A stretch of 64,000 nt of DNA from Meandrina meandrites (Eukaryota > Cnidaria > Anthozoa > Scleractinia > Meandrinidae). A program made the position numbers and the translations under genes. Positions within the stretch are counted from its first letter, which is position 1. Every line of letters starts with the position of its first letter. The stretch lies in assembly GCA_963693305.1 (NCBI GenBank), contig OY855903.1, positions 57,951,850-58,015,849 of the forward strand, written 5' to 3'. This document shows, one piece after another, positions 1-11,078 of the stretch. The notes under the pieces were generated by a model. The model was not told the DNA's origin. It saw nothing but the letters and a program-made list of their open reading frames with translations, and made no database searches.

Positions 1-46
1 TTTTATATTTATCGTGGCACTGACACTACTTCGAAACATTACTAAC

Positions 47-343
47 CTCCAGGTATTTCTGTGTGAGAAAACAAGGATCGCCAAACTTGCCATTGTTGGC
101 CTCCAGTTCGCAGCTTTGTTTGCCCTGGCAGTCCTCCTTCACAATCAACATGGAATTCGCAGCCTTACAGTCTTTTGTCAAAAGGAAGAAACCACAGACA
201 TGGCCTCCTTTCAACCGGCCGTAGTTTGCGAACTCGATATCAATCTTGCGTTTTCCAGGGCATTGGATTGATTGTTGATCTCCTTCGCAGACGCGAACCT
301 TTTCCAAGACATTGGGTTGAGTTTTCAAGCACTTATAAGATAC
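47..343 (-). CDS. SUEL / rhamnose-binding lectin domain exon (partial gene)
   Basis: A single 297-nt exon encodes one SUEL-type (galactose/rhamnose-binding) lectin domain. Visible family marks are the CEGD start, the FANYGR segment (the conserved YGR sugar-binding motif), the CQGKQSC segment, ANN, FGDPC (the DPC motif) and the final KYLE. The acceptor is CAG at 346-344 and the donor is GTTAGT from 46, so both ends are phase 0. A lectin exon of the same design lies at 2512-2796 on the same strand, also phase 0 at both ends. This exon may therefore be the second lectin module of that gene, after a 2.2-kb intron, or part of a neighbouring paralogue. The 3' part of the gene is outside the window. 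Such lectins are usually secreted or extracellular and bind carbohydrate in innate immunity or egg and mucus surfaces. Confidence 0.85.
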
Positions 344-1867
344 CTGTTGGTTCAGAATATCACAGCAGTGAAATAATTATAACTGTAATAACTGGCGACA
401 CACTTTTTTTTATCTCGAGGTTAAGTTTAAGTTTAATAGGTAGGCATGATAATTTTGACATTCTGTATAGGTAGGCATGCTAATTTTAATATTCTGTGTT
501 TCTTAACACTGAACTACCAGAAACTTGTGTTTCTATAACAAGTCATAAAGCCCTTGAGACATTGTCATTTGGACCCCATTTTATTGTGATTTGGTCTTAT
601 TTCACCCATTTCCCCTCTTTCCCAACCCCCGCTCGCCCTATCATTGCTGTAGTTTGTTTTTGGAAACCCTTGGCGGCAATCATACAATATTGAATGGGAG
701 AGAGGGGGTATTTTGGCAAAGTGTGATGAAATTTAAAAACTAGCAGTTAATTTGCCATAAAAAACTGCAATGCAAAGTCAATGTGTCAGCTACTTTTGAC
801 AATGATTGTAGCTTAAAGTATATTGACTTAAATATTGAAGTGACTGCACTTTAGGAAAACATTTCCATATGCACCATAGCTTTTGGCTTTACTTGGCATG
901 TAGCTTCGTTTAGTAGAATTTCAATTTCATTTGGACATTTTATACAAAAGCAACTCTTCGCAGGAGATCATAACACATTTCTCAACGTGAAGGGACAATG
1001 TCCTGATTGATTAACGAAACTCCTTTCCTGATTTCCATATTATACTGCCGAATACCACCATGCAATTACACGTTGACCATGTGAAAAGCATAAACCATGT
1101 ACGATATGACAGCTTAGTAATATTCCTTTTATTGATAATCAAGATATTTTCTTTCTTGAGAGCCTTAAGAGCATGATTAAAGCGTTCTGTCGGATTTTAA
1201 AGTTTATTCTGGCACAGACGACGATTATGTTTTCCCGATATCCCATTAAATGTTTGGCTCGCATCGTTCATGGTTTATGCTTTTCGTGGGTCAACCATTC
1301 TCCAATCAGGTGTATACTAAATTGGTTAAAAAGAATATACAGAGCAAAATAGCGGATTAAATAAAAGTTCATCAAATTTGATTTTGTGAAGGATGTCAAC
1401 AAAAGTTCCATTCAGGTGAAATTTTGAATCTTTAGTCATGCATTTTTCTTTCTAGTATACTATAAAGTTCGTGGTGAAAATTAATTTATCGGTAGCTACA
1501 ACAACAAAAAGTTATCTTTTTATGGCATAAAACAGTACAACGGACTGATGGTCTAGGTTAATCAATCTAAAAATATATATGAGTAATATCAAGAGAGTAT
1601 GGTAATATAAATGATAAAATCATACACTCTAGGACAAGAAAGAAAATGTAATTACAAAATTATTAACGAGGAAAGTTGGCATTTACAACGAATTAAATGG
1701 ACGAGATTGAGTTTTTATAAGTTTTGTTCACGCTTTTTTGGCAGCGGCATATCTTAATGATCGTTCAAAAATAGCTCACGAGTCAATAAATCACGATTTA
1801 TGAGACTGAGTCAAATTCAAAAAACATTTATCATTTTTAAAATAGCGCTGCCCTTACTTTCAAATAA

Positions 1868-2396
1868 AAGCTAACCGCAAGCAAACCGGAGTGGAGCTAA
1901 CAGCAAGCGAACCGGAGTAAAACTAACCGCAGGCAAACCAGAGTAAAACTAACCGCAGGCAAACCGGAGTGGAACTAACCGAAGGCAAACCAGAGTGAGA
2001 CTAACTGCAGGCAAACTGGAGTGGAACTAATTATATATAACTACAAGCAAACTGGAGTGGAACTAACTGCAAGCAAACTGGAGTGAACCAACTACGAGCA
2101 AACACAGGCGTGCAATTAGCTGCAAGCAAACTGGAGTGGAACTAACTGCAAGCAAACCAGAGTGGAACTAACCGCAAGCAAACCGGAGTGGAACTAACCG
2201 CAAGCAAACTAGAGAGTATTTAACTACAAGCAAACTGGAGTGGAACTAACTGCAAGCAAACTGGAGTGGAACTAACTGCAAGCAAACCGGAGTGGAACTA
2301 TTCCCAACCAAAGCGCAGTGGAACTTACCGCAAGCAAACCGGAGTGGAACTAACCGCAAGGAAAGCGGAGTGGAGCTAACCGCAACCAAAGTTGAA
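1868..2396. repeat. 26-bp minisatellite, about 20 copies
   Basis: A head-to-tail array with unit close to CTAACCGCAAGCAAACCGGA followed by GTGGAA (26 bp). Copies vary at CCG/CTG and GGAG/AGAG positions, and a few units are disrupted near 2030, 2100 and 2220. It lies in the presumed intron between the two lectin exons. Confidence 0.9.
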
Positions 2397-2511
2397 TTCT
2401 AACTAATTTGAACACAGGCAAACCGTGGTTTGAATCATTGCTAACCTACTTGGTGTAAAAATCAACTTGACTCACTCATGGCTCATAAACTCATTTGACT
2501 CTTGGACATAC

Positions 2512-2955
2512 CGTCAAATATTTTTTGGTACCAAAACACGGTTCGCCGTACTCATCATTATTTGCCTAGAGACTACATTCTGTGTAGCCGTCGCATTCCT
2601 TCTTACTGATTCCCAAGGCACTAGGTGAGTGGCAGTTCGTGTTCAGGTCCATTAAAAACGCTGGGTACACGTCTTTTGCGGACCTTCCATAGTCCGCAGC
2701 AGTAATCTCAATCTTCTGGTTCCCCTGACAACTGATCTTGTACGAGTCGCCTTCACAAACGGTAGTGGTACGGTCAGTGTTTCGCTGGGCGTTTCTCTAT
2801 ATAAAAATGGAAAGATGACACGTCACGTTTAAAAAGTGTTGGTCATTTCAAATGGTAATTCATCGTGATATTTCAAGGAAATAAACCTTACTTTTGCCGC
2901 AGTGAATTCCACTCACAACGAGAGAAATTACGAACACCGCCAAAATTGTCCTCAT
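2512..2955 (-). pseudogene. Secreted SUEL lectin: signal exon plus lectin exon with in-frame stop
   Basis: Exon 1 starts with ATG at 2955-2953 and encodes a clear signal peptide, MRTILAVFVISLVVSGIHC. Exon 2 (2796-2512, 285 nt) encodes a SUEL lectin domain with VCEGD, ADYGR, CDGYTECSL, ANN, YGEPC and KKYLT. Between CSL and ANN the frame is interrupted by TAG (2568-2566), where paralogues have a charged or polar residue. The rest of the domain stays in frame, so this is one nonsense change rather than a frameshift. The DPC motif is EPC here. The exon 1 donor is either GTAAGG at 2891 or, in matching phase 0, GTTTAT just after it. The exon 2 donor is GTATGT from 2511. Alternatives to a pseudogene are a sequencing error, an allele-specific stop, or skipping of this frame-neutral exon. 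Confidence 0.7.
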
Positions 2956-4540
2956 TCTCGTTGATGTCGTGACTTTAAAGACTGAAACGTGAAAATATAG
3001 AAATGCGTCGGACACTGATTGGGTCAAGTCATTTCGATGGATGTGTTCATTTAAAGACCAACCGGTTTAGCTTATAGTGAACTTTCCTTGACAGAGAAAT
3101 TTAATAACAAATTACTAAAAGAATGCCCGGATCTTTGTTTTTCACGGAATAAACGTACACGAGGGAACGCGGGTCGTCTTAAAATTATTTCTTATTCGTT
3201 TTCTATCTATATTCATATCTTCTAATCAATCTTCTTTGTTTCTTCGGTGTTCAATTTTTCAACAAACGACGTATCTAGTGCTGTAAAATGCGTCTCGGAT
3301 TTGTAAACTAGAACACAGAACAAAATTGAGTCAAATTTTACTCAGAGGTAATAACGGTAGCTAACTTAGTAAATTGTAGGGTAGAAGAGTACAAATTGAA
3401 GACAATTCTTCCAACATTTTTTATAATTCCCTAGATTAGATAGATAGATTAATTTCTTGTTTCTAACATGAAATTCGCATGATATCAATGATTTCAAAAC
3501 ATAATTCACCAGTTTCTCTCAAACCTCTGACTGAACATACCTTTTGTCTTCAGACCTCGATGACCAGAAGACGCGTCCCTGTGAGATGAAAAATGGTAAA
3601 AAACTCATATTTGCGGGTTCTTTTAAAGAGTTATGTTAATAATTACTTGTGAAAACAAAGACATTTTCTTATTGTCGCATTTATTGTTCGGTTACCGAGG
3701 ACATCGATTAAAAGGTACTGGAATTTAGAAGTCCAAATTAATAAAGATGGTGAAAAATGCTAAAACTCATTAAATGACGGTATTTGCTAGACTCCCACAC
3801 AAGCCAGTAAGTCATTATCTTCAAGTTGCCATTTACCTCTTTTCCGAAGCGTATTTTTGTGCACAACCTTTTATATGGAAATTAGTTTGACAATGAAGGT
3901 AGGAGTAAAACTCGTTTCCATATGAAAAGTTTTTCGTCAGGACTCAGAGGTAAATGGCATCTCGAAAAAGTCTTAATATCTTAATTTTTATTTTTTTTTC
4001 AAGAGTTCATAGAAAACAAAATATCGTTGAACCTTTTCGGTTTAGGATAATTACCCCTTTTACATCTGCTGTTGCTTAAAAGGTGTTTGTATTAATGGGC
4101 CAATCAACTATTGTCTACAGCTCTTTAATTAGTATTATCGACACAATGAATTAGCAAAATACAGAAGACAAACGTCATTACATTGCCACTTGATAGCGTT
4201 TTTGATTAATTTTTGACAACTTTTTTGACATCCATTTGACAACTTTCTGATGGCTTCTGTTTTAAGAGCGTATCCACGAGAAAACTAAGCAGGGGGTGAG
4301 ACAACTTAAACCACTGATTTCGCCAAAACTTGGCACAAACGTGGGACATGATGAGTTGTTAATTGCGTTAAAGCCTATGGTTAAATAATTTATTCCATCC
4401 AAGTTTAAATGGCCATATTTGACTAATTTGTGCATATTCAATAAGCTGATTTTGATTGACCAGCTCCACAAGATTAAAAGCCTTTTGAAAATATCTAGAC
4501 GTAAGGGTGCTTAATTAGCCATTTCGTGCCGTTTTTGTGA
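2956..4540. other. Intergenic: upstream region of the lectin gene
   Basis: No coding exon was recognised. The part next to 2956 should hold the promoter of the minus-strand lectin gene, but I see no certain core element. The only structure noted is the fold-back repeat at 3827-3959. Confidence 0.5.
3827..3959. repeat. Short fold-back element
   Basis: The ends are an inverted repeat: TGCCATTTACCTCT (3827-3840) pairs exactly with AGAGGTAAATGGCA (3946-3959). The interior contains CATATGAAAA and CTCGTTT motifs, which also occur in the fold-back element at 15865-16040. Both are probably MITE-like copies of one family. Confidence 0.6.
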
Positions 4541-4544
4541 TGAA

Positions 4545-5124
4545 ATAGCCAGACAGCACGTCCAGAACGCCGCTGCTCGTCTCATCACCCTCTCTAGAAA
4601 GCACGAACACATCACACCTATTTTGTTTAATCTCCACTGGCTTCCTGTTAACTATCGTATCATCTTTAAAATTCTACTCATCACGTACAAGGCCCTAAAC
4701 GATCTGGCACCTTCATACGTTCGCGATCTTCTCACTCCTTACACTCCGTATCGTCAGCTACGTTCATCTTCTAAAGAACTTCTTTCCATTCCGCACTTCA
4801 ATTTGAAAACATATGGCGCAAGATCTTTCTCTGTAGCAGCTCCTACACACTGGAACACTCTTCCGTCTGACATCAAGAACAGCTCCTCAGTGTCCCTTTT
4901 TAAACATAAACTAAAAACGTTCCTTTTTAAAAAAGCATTTTTATAACTTTTTAGTGACATTTTTTTTTATTTTTATTTTATTAGTCTTAAGGCTTTTTTT
5001 ATAACTATTTTACAATTTTTAATGTTTTTCAAGTGTTTTTAATATTTCTAACTGTAAAGCGCTTTTGAACTTTTAGGATATTGGCGCTATATAAATATTT
5101 TATTATTATTATTATTATTATTAT
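4545..5124 (+). mobile_element. 5'-truncated L2/CR1-like non-LTR retrotransposon (LINE) 3' end
   Basis: The plus frame encodes the C-terminal tail of a LINE reverse-transcriptase polyprotein, with QNAAARLITLSRK, LHWLPVNYRIIFKIL, TYKALNDLAPSYV, GARSFSVAAPTHWNTLP and SLFKHKLKTFLF, and stops with TAA at 4944-4946. After it comes a 3' UTR ending in the TTGGCGCTATATAAAT segment and an (ATT)n tail at about 5098-5124, as in L2/CR1-type elements. The catalytic part of the reverse transcriptase and the endonuclease are absent, so this is a dead 5'-truncated insertion. Confidence 0.9.
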
Positions 5125-7044
5125 AGAAGTCAGTAAGTCAAGTGTATAAAGTACCTCAGCACAAATAAAATATTTAAGCCCTCAACCATTTTTTGACTTT
5201 TTTGTGAATTTATATGATGGCATTTATCACCCATGCTAGAATGATGCATATAAGTTGTTACTCATTGTAGATTTGGTATTAATTAAAGACTATTGCTGAC
5301 TGTACAAAATGTGTACCTCACTAAAGATTGAGTGAGGAGAAGAAATCAAATCGGGCAGTTTAAATCAATCATTGCGCTTTGAGTCTAATAGCCTTAAAAA
5401 TGGTTCAATAAATTTTATTTTCAGCAGGCTTTCTATCTTATCTGGTCAATTAAAATCAGCTAGCTAAATATGCATAAATAAGTGAAAATGCCGCCATTTT
5501 TGCTGGGGGTCCCATAACTTGGAAAATAAAAATATTTTAACCTATTGTTTTGTCGCAATTGAAAATAATCATGCCACGCATTTGTGCCAAGTTTAAGTGC
5601 AATCGATGAATTGAGCTGCTCAACACCTGCCTGGTTCTCTCATGGACATGCTCTTAACTGGCCAATTAAAATGCGAGAAGTAAGAGAGGCGGAGTTGACA
5701 ACTGTCGTAGAGCGAACTTGGAACTTGACAACTTCGCCTCTCACAGTTCTGCTTTTATTGGCCAGTTCAAACGAAAACCATTAGAAAGCTGGAGAAAAAG
5801 ATTTCAAATCGGTAGGTATACGGTGGGCAGCACTGTAAAATTTACAATTGAATCAAGTGAAACAAATATGATGTCTGTGTTGTCTTCTGTATTATTCAGT
5901 GTTCAATTTCTTAGCTATTAACAAAGTAATTTGGCCATGGCTCCCCTTTAGACAAAGGGCGGACGAATTTTGGTAAAATGGGTTTTAAAGTAAATTGACG
6001 GTGAAAATTGCAAACAGTGCTATATCGTCATTTTGTGATCGATAGATAATCAGGAATCAATTGTTCCTCGTATTTTTAAAATCCATCCCTTATCTTGATT
6101 CGGTATGGTGGAAATTTTGTATTAAACAGAAAACGAAGATAATAGGAAGAATTAGCAAGCCCTTAAGATTCCATGGAGAAGAAATTATTTTCACTGATTT
6201 ATGAAAACCAAAGACAAGAGTTGGCAACAAAATTTTGGCAACAAGCGGGAGGTAGCGGTAATATTGGACGTCGCTTAAATGACAGATGACCCCACCAGTA
6301 GATTCTAATGAGAAAATTTGGGGCTCATCTTTTGTGTAAAATGCTGTGAAACTCACCAGTGACGTAAAACAAAGAACGACCAAGACAACAAATGTAAAGA
6401 AGGAAAACAATAAATTTGACAAGTTTTACATCGAGTTAACCCAAATTTGGCTTTACTTTCAACAAAGGACTGTCTGACAGACATTTTCTCGCGTAAGACG
6501 ACAATGGTTCGTTAGATCGGTTTAACGTGATTCATATTAATGTTACGATCTTTGTTCTTCACACCATATGAGCCAAAAACAAACTCTCATTTCATTCGAA
6601 AAGAAAATATAATTATAGAATCAAAGGAATAGATGTGGGAGAAGTACCCAGCGTAGGAATATCTCGCAGCGACATGTAGTAGGGGAAAGATCACGACATC
6701 TACACAAGAAAATGTAGCGGGGATGTGTTGTAGCAAAATGGCCCCTGAAATTTATCAGCAACCACAAGGGACGTGGGTTGTTTCCACAGGTGTTTTCTCC
6801 GTTTCTTCAGTCTTTTTTGTTTGTTCAGTGTTCAACTTTTCAACTAACGAACCATTGTTTCTTTCAATCAGTCCCGGCGCCCTATTTCTCTGTGTTCAGT
6901 TGTAAGCTAACAAGCTATAATAGTCTGTCCTGAACTGAATTTTTTCTAGATTCTTGTGTTAAAATTTGTTTATCAGCTCCACGGGCAACTGTGATTAGAC
7001 TCGGCTAGGGCCTTTTTTGGGAAGAAACGTTGTTGTCCCAAATA

Positions 7045-7064
7045 GGGGGGGGGGGGGGGGGGGG
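7045..7064 (+). repeat. Poly(G)20 tract
   Basis: Twenty consecutive G on the plus strand; a possible G-quadruplex and a likely site of sequencing length error. Confidence 0.9.
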
Positions 7065-7738
7065 TAACCTCTCTCCGAAGCCATCTTACAACGAGCATTT
7101 ATATGAGAAAAGAAGTCCCTGTCAACCGAGCCAACACTTTACCGTCCCGGTTTCACGTCTATTGCGAGAAGCAACTCATCCATATTGAATACAGGGCTTT
7201 GTTTTTTTTCTAACATCTCAGCCTATTTAATTTGGTACCCAAGGCAAAAACCCCGGCTTGTTTTAAGAGTACTTTGGTCTATTTAACAAAAGTTCATGTT
7301 CCGATCTCATCTCCACATTACCATATTCGAGGAAGCGTATAGCCTTTTTGACCTTATTCTTTCAAAAAAACTGCGAACTGAATTCGTTTCAACAGACCGA
7401 TGCGTAAAAACATAAAAAAAGACTGCATGCTTCCCAGGGGTATCGAATGGTCTTTGCGAGCATGCCGCGATCACAGGGTTTCTTCTTTGCGAGCACGCGC
7501 ATTGGCAAAAGTTAGCCTTGCGAGCAACGAGCATTGTTTTTTAAAAAAACTACCTCCCCTAAAAACCGAGCATACGAGCACTTGTAAAAATATCAGTGGG
7601 GGCACGAGCAAACGAACACCCACTACAATTTTTTCGAGCATTTCGAGCAAAAGGCTAATTTGCCACGATCTGCAAGTTCGTAATTAGCGATGTCAAAAAC
7701 TCATTCTTCATGACTGTTCTCTCTTGTCAGGTTGCTAA

Positions 7739-7756
7739 CTCTCTCTCTCTCTCTCT
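7739..7756. repeat. (CT)9 microsatellite
   Basis: Nine perfect CT dinucleotides. Confidence 0.9.
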
Positions 7757-7789
7757 TGTTGAGCAAAGTTTTCAGTCTACGGGCGGTGG

Positions 7790-8058
7790 AAACTGAATGA
7801 TCGTTTCATTGGCCGTGTAAACAGTGAAACCGCATCGATTTAGGAACGGTTACGCTTTTTGGGACGAAATTGGCTGGCTTGCAAAGAGTTTAAAAACATT
7901 GTGAACCTCGCACAGAGTACAGTGCTTCCTTATACAGATTATACATTCACATTCCAAAACACTGGCTCCGCGTAAACACTTCGAAGGCGTATCGTTTTCT
8001 TGCGGTTTCGATTTCATGAAACCGTGTCGATTTGAAACCGCATCCGTGTAGACGTAGC
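7790..8058. repeat. Fold-back (MITE-like) repeat with GTGTAAAC/GTGTAGAC ends
   Basis: A segment starting CCGTGTAAACAGTGAAACCG has an imperfect partner on the other strand near 7990-8055, where CGATTT, GAAACCG and CCGTGTAGAC recur. The arrangement resembles a non-autonomous DNA element. Ends are approximate. Confidence 0.4.
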
Positions 8059-8060
8059 CT

Positions 8061-8167
8061 AAAGTGACTTGCCCGAGAACACATCAACATGACCCCAGCC
8101 ACGGCTCGAATCCGGATTGTTCGATCCGAAGTCCAGCGTGCTAGCCGTTAGGCAACTACGCCTCCCT
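8061..8167 (-). mobile_element. tRNA-derived SINE head, truncated
   Basis: Read on the minus strand this is GGGAGGCGTAGTTGCCTAAC, GGCTAGCACGCTGGACTTCG, then a TTCGAGCC box and GTTCTCGGGCAAGTCACTTT. The A-box-like and B-box-like (GATTCGAGCC) segments and the trailing body match the SINE copies at 28802 and 38549. It is cut after about 107 bp. Confidence 0.75.
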
Positions 8168-8189
8168 TAAAAAAAAATAAAAATAAAAA

Positions 8190-11078
8190 TAGAATACAGC
8201 TCCGTGGCTACACCTACTGGATGACTTGAAACGATTGCATTTGGATAAAATCAGTTAATAAACTGTAGCGATTTGTTAAGATAACCGTGATAAGAGTGGA
8301 ACAAACTGGCCCACACAGGTGGAACAACAACCCTCCAATTACTAAAACTGAAGGAGACTTCTGGTCGGGCAGTAAAACAATATTCATTTTGCTGAAAATA
8401 GTTTGCTTAAAGGAAACGTTACAAAGCCCATCTCGTGTTTTTATTTTCAAGATGTTATTTGATATACTTAGAACTTGCCCACCATTGGGTTGAACCTACC
8501 AATAATTAAGGTGGCTCGACTAGACTTTTTAGGGGCAACAATGCTCAAGTTTGAGAATTTACAACACTGCCTTTAACACTGCTATTAAAAAACGATCACC
8601 ACAACTGAATTTGAACAGTGCTATATTGACATCGGAGTTGACATAGCAACGTAATGACGTCATTGTGTTTTTCACTTTCGTCAGTTATTCCCCTGCACCA
8701 GGAGATTTTTTCAGAAATCGCTCAAGGGAGCCTGTACCTCCGATATTGACAAATGTTGGCAAATATTGAACAAATTCGTTGAGAGCATTATCGAAATTTT
8801 TGGGATGAAGTTTTCGGGGTTATGAATACGGTAAAAAAACATACTATGGAGATGATTGGGTACTATCTAAAGAAAACGTCGGGCTTTAAGAATGCAGTTT
8901 CATCACACAGCAGTTTGATGCCATTGCAAATTGCGTTTAAAAAAATGATGGGGATTGCACTGGCCGAGTGCGAGAAAAAAAATTCGATGAGCGTGCGTTT
9001 AGATGCTCTTGTTGCTATTTTTGTGTATAATTTGTTCTACGCCTATAAGTGATAATTATTTGGAAATCGCTAAATTATTTTTCCATCTCGAGATTAACCA
9101 CAATTAATACGGCCTGCAAGTTTCAAGGCTATTTTTGTGGCTAGTCTGACACGCATGTTTCGTCTCTGCCAAGAGTCTCATCAGAGACCTTTCAGTTAAT
9201 TAAGCCAACTCGTCGAACATCATGTTCGAAGTCCCGCTGATATCTAAATTACAATGGCAATCTGGCCTTATATCTCATAAGGATTACCAACTGAGTAAAA
9301 CCTGCAGAATAAGGCTACTTTACTAACTATATAACAAAAAGCCAAACTTCGAATTAACAGACAAATTTAAGGTCTTTTCCTGCCATAATCGCCCAAACGT
9401 GTTGTACAAACGCAAAAGTACGAATTCTAAGAATCACTTCTGTTGCCGTGGACTAAATTGTATTTTGTCTTGCAGGTTAAATACCGTTGCCAAACGTGAA
9501 CGACAAAGTCAACTGGGGCTGTCCTGACGGGCATTTGGAGAAATGCAATGTAGAACTAGATATGGGAAATAAAAATGAAATGGGAATTCATTGTACTGAT
9601 GCTGTGTTTAATAAATACCTAATTGTGATTGTCTACATCTTTCCACCAGCCAGTTTATAAACCAGAGAATTGTCACATGGCATCTCAACTATCAATCAAC
9701 TTCAACATAAGGTATATATAGCTACCACGTATGGCGTCATAACGAAGCCCACCGCACCTTAATGAAATATTCCTCGACTTAACCCCGATAGTCCCCATGA
9801 TGTTTCAGGCGTTCACATCCATCTTGGATTTGAACACCTGAAAGACCCCGGGACGCCGTTGGTCTGGCCTTAACCATTTTCAAGATTCTACTGCCTAAGG
9901 GCCATTTTAAATCGTGTTCTACTGCCTACGGCCCATTTTAAACCATGTCTGGACTCTAAAATCAACTTTCGCGCTGCACCAGACCGTTTTTAGGATCTCT
10001 ATAAAATAAATATTTCAGCAAAGAAGCACGAACATTTGTATTATCATTCAGGTAATCTACCGTATAATTCGGATAACTCCGGTAGGGTATCCGGGGCAGT
10101 GGGGGTAAAAGCAGGGGGGGGGGGGATCACTGGTGAAACTCTCTAGACATAACCCTTTTGAAGATCTAACAAGTCTCTGAGCGTACTGTAGCAACATAGA
10201 ACATCAAACAAGCTCTACAATAAAAAGCTTGCAATCGGAGGAAAGTTTCATCATCCTTAAGAGCAAAACCTTAATTCAAGCCAGTGGGCTAATATTCGGG
10301 AGGGAGGAAGGGTAGGGAGGGGCTATTCATTCGCCCTCGAGCACTTGTTGGCAAATAAGCACGAAGTCAAACACAACAGAGGAGTTAAAAACAACTTTAA
10401 TAATAATAATAACAAGTGGCCGGCGTGAGTTGTGACCGCAGTAACTGCTTGCCCTAATTCTCGGCACTCTTACGCCTTGGGATTTTGCAATGGAGTGGCA
10501 GGTTGGGGGATTCCCTACCGGGTAACATAATCATAAAAAAAAGACAACTCATAGAAAACACGCCATTCGACACAACAAAACAAAGAAAGCTAGAGTTCTT
10601 TGCATGCAAAACTCTTTTTCGTGAATTACTGATTTGACTACAATAAACGTTCTCCAGGTGATAGAACGTGTTAATCTTGGAAACGAAAAGGAAATAGCCA
10701 GTCACTGTGTTAGGGTTTTTTGCTGCGCCTCATCACACAAATAGTTTCTGAGTATTTGTACACTCCACGTTCCTCGCGCTATTCCTAAAACAGGTATCTC
10801 CTCAAGCCTGAGCATCCACACTTATCCACTGATTCCTAGCATTTATTATGTGTTCCTTTGGTTTCGTCTCGGTTGTAAGATCAGTCTGTAGGTAGCAGCG
10901 TTGCTTCAAACAGCACCTTTCACGTAAATATAGACTCCGCACATATAGACTCGTTAAGCTTGGAATGGATTTCCCACTCGACGACCAACAAGAAGACGGA
11001 AAATAGGGCCTTGTTTTCCATTGTTCTCGTTGGTTTAATTCACTTGCTCAAAACAGCAAACCAAGTGGCAATCCATGA
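8190..11078. other. Intergenic / 3' flank of WDR76
   Basis: No coding exon was recognised. A 12-base G run lies at 10114-10125 and a short (AAT) stretch near 10400. The right end should contain the WDR76 3' UTR (minus strand), with a candidate poly(A) signal at 10842-10847. Confidence 0.5.
10842..10847 (-). terminator. Candidate poly(A) signal AATAAA for WDR76
   Basis: AATAAA on the minus strand, 232 nt past the TGA stop of the last WDR76 exon. A hexamer alone is weak evidence. Confidence 0.35.

Larger units (their letters stand above)
5126..7789. other. Intergenic spacer without recognised gene
   Basis: No exon or RNA gene could be supported. Contents are a 20-base G run at 7045-7064, a cluster of CGAGCA hexamers at about 7456-7650, and a (CT)9 tract at 7739-7756. 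A 110-codon minus ORF at 6090-6422 is hydrophobic but lacks an ATG and family features, so it is not called. Confidence 0.5.

Noticed and set aside
1868..2396. CRISPR-like regular repeats
   Set aside because: The unit is a head-to-tail 26-bp minisatellite without unique spacers, in a eukaryotic intron.
4262..4471. Short minus ORF beside the LINE
   Set aside because: No recognisable motif and no splice context; AT-rich spacer.
6090..6422. 110-codon minus ORF with two hydrophobic segments
   Set aside because: It starts at TTG directly after an in-frame stop two codons upstream, has no ATG, and shows no family motif or splice signals that make sense. Probably chance.
8061..8167. A functional tRNA gene
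   Set aside because: The A and B box-like parts are inside a SINE body shared with other copies, and no full cloverleaf can be drawn.
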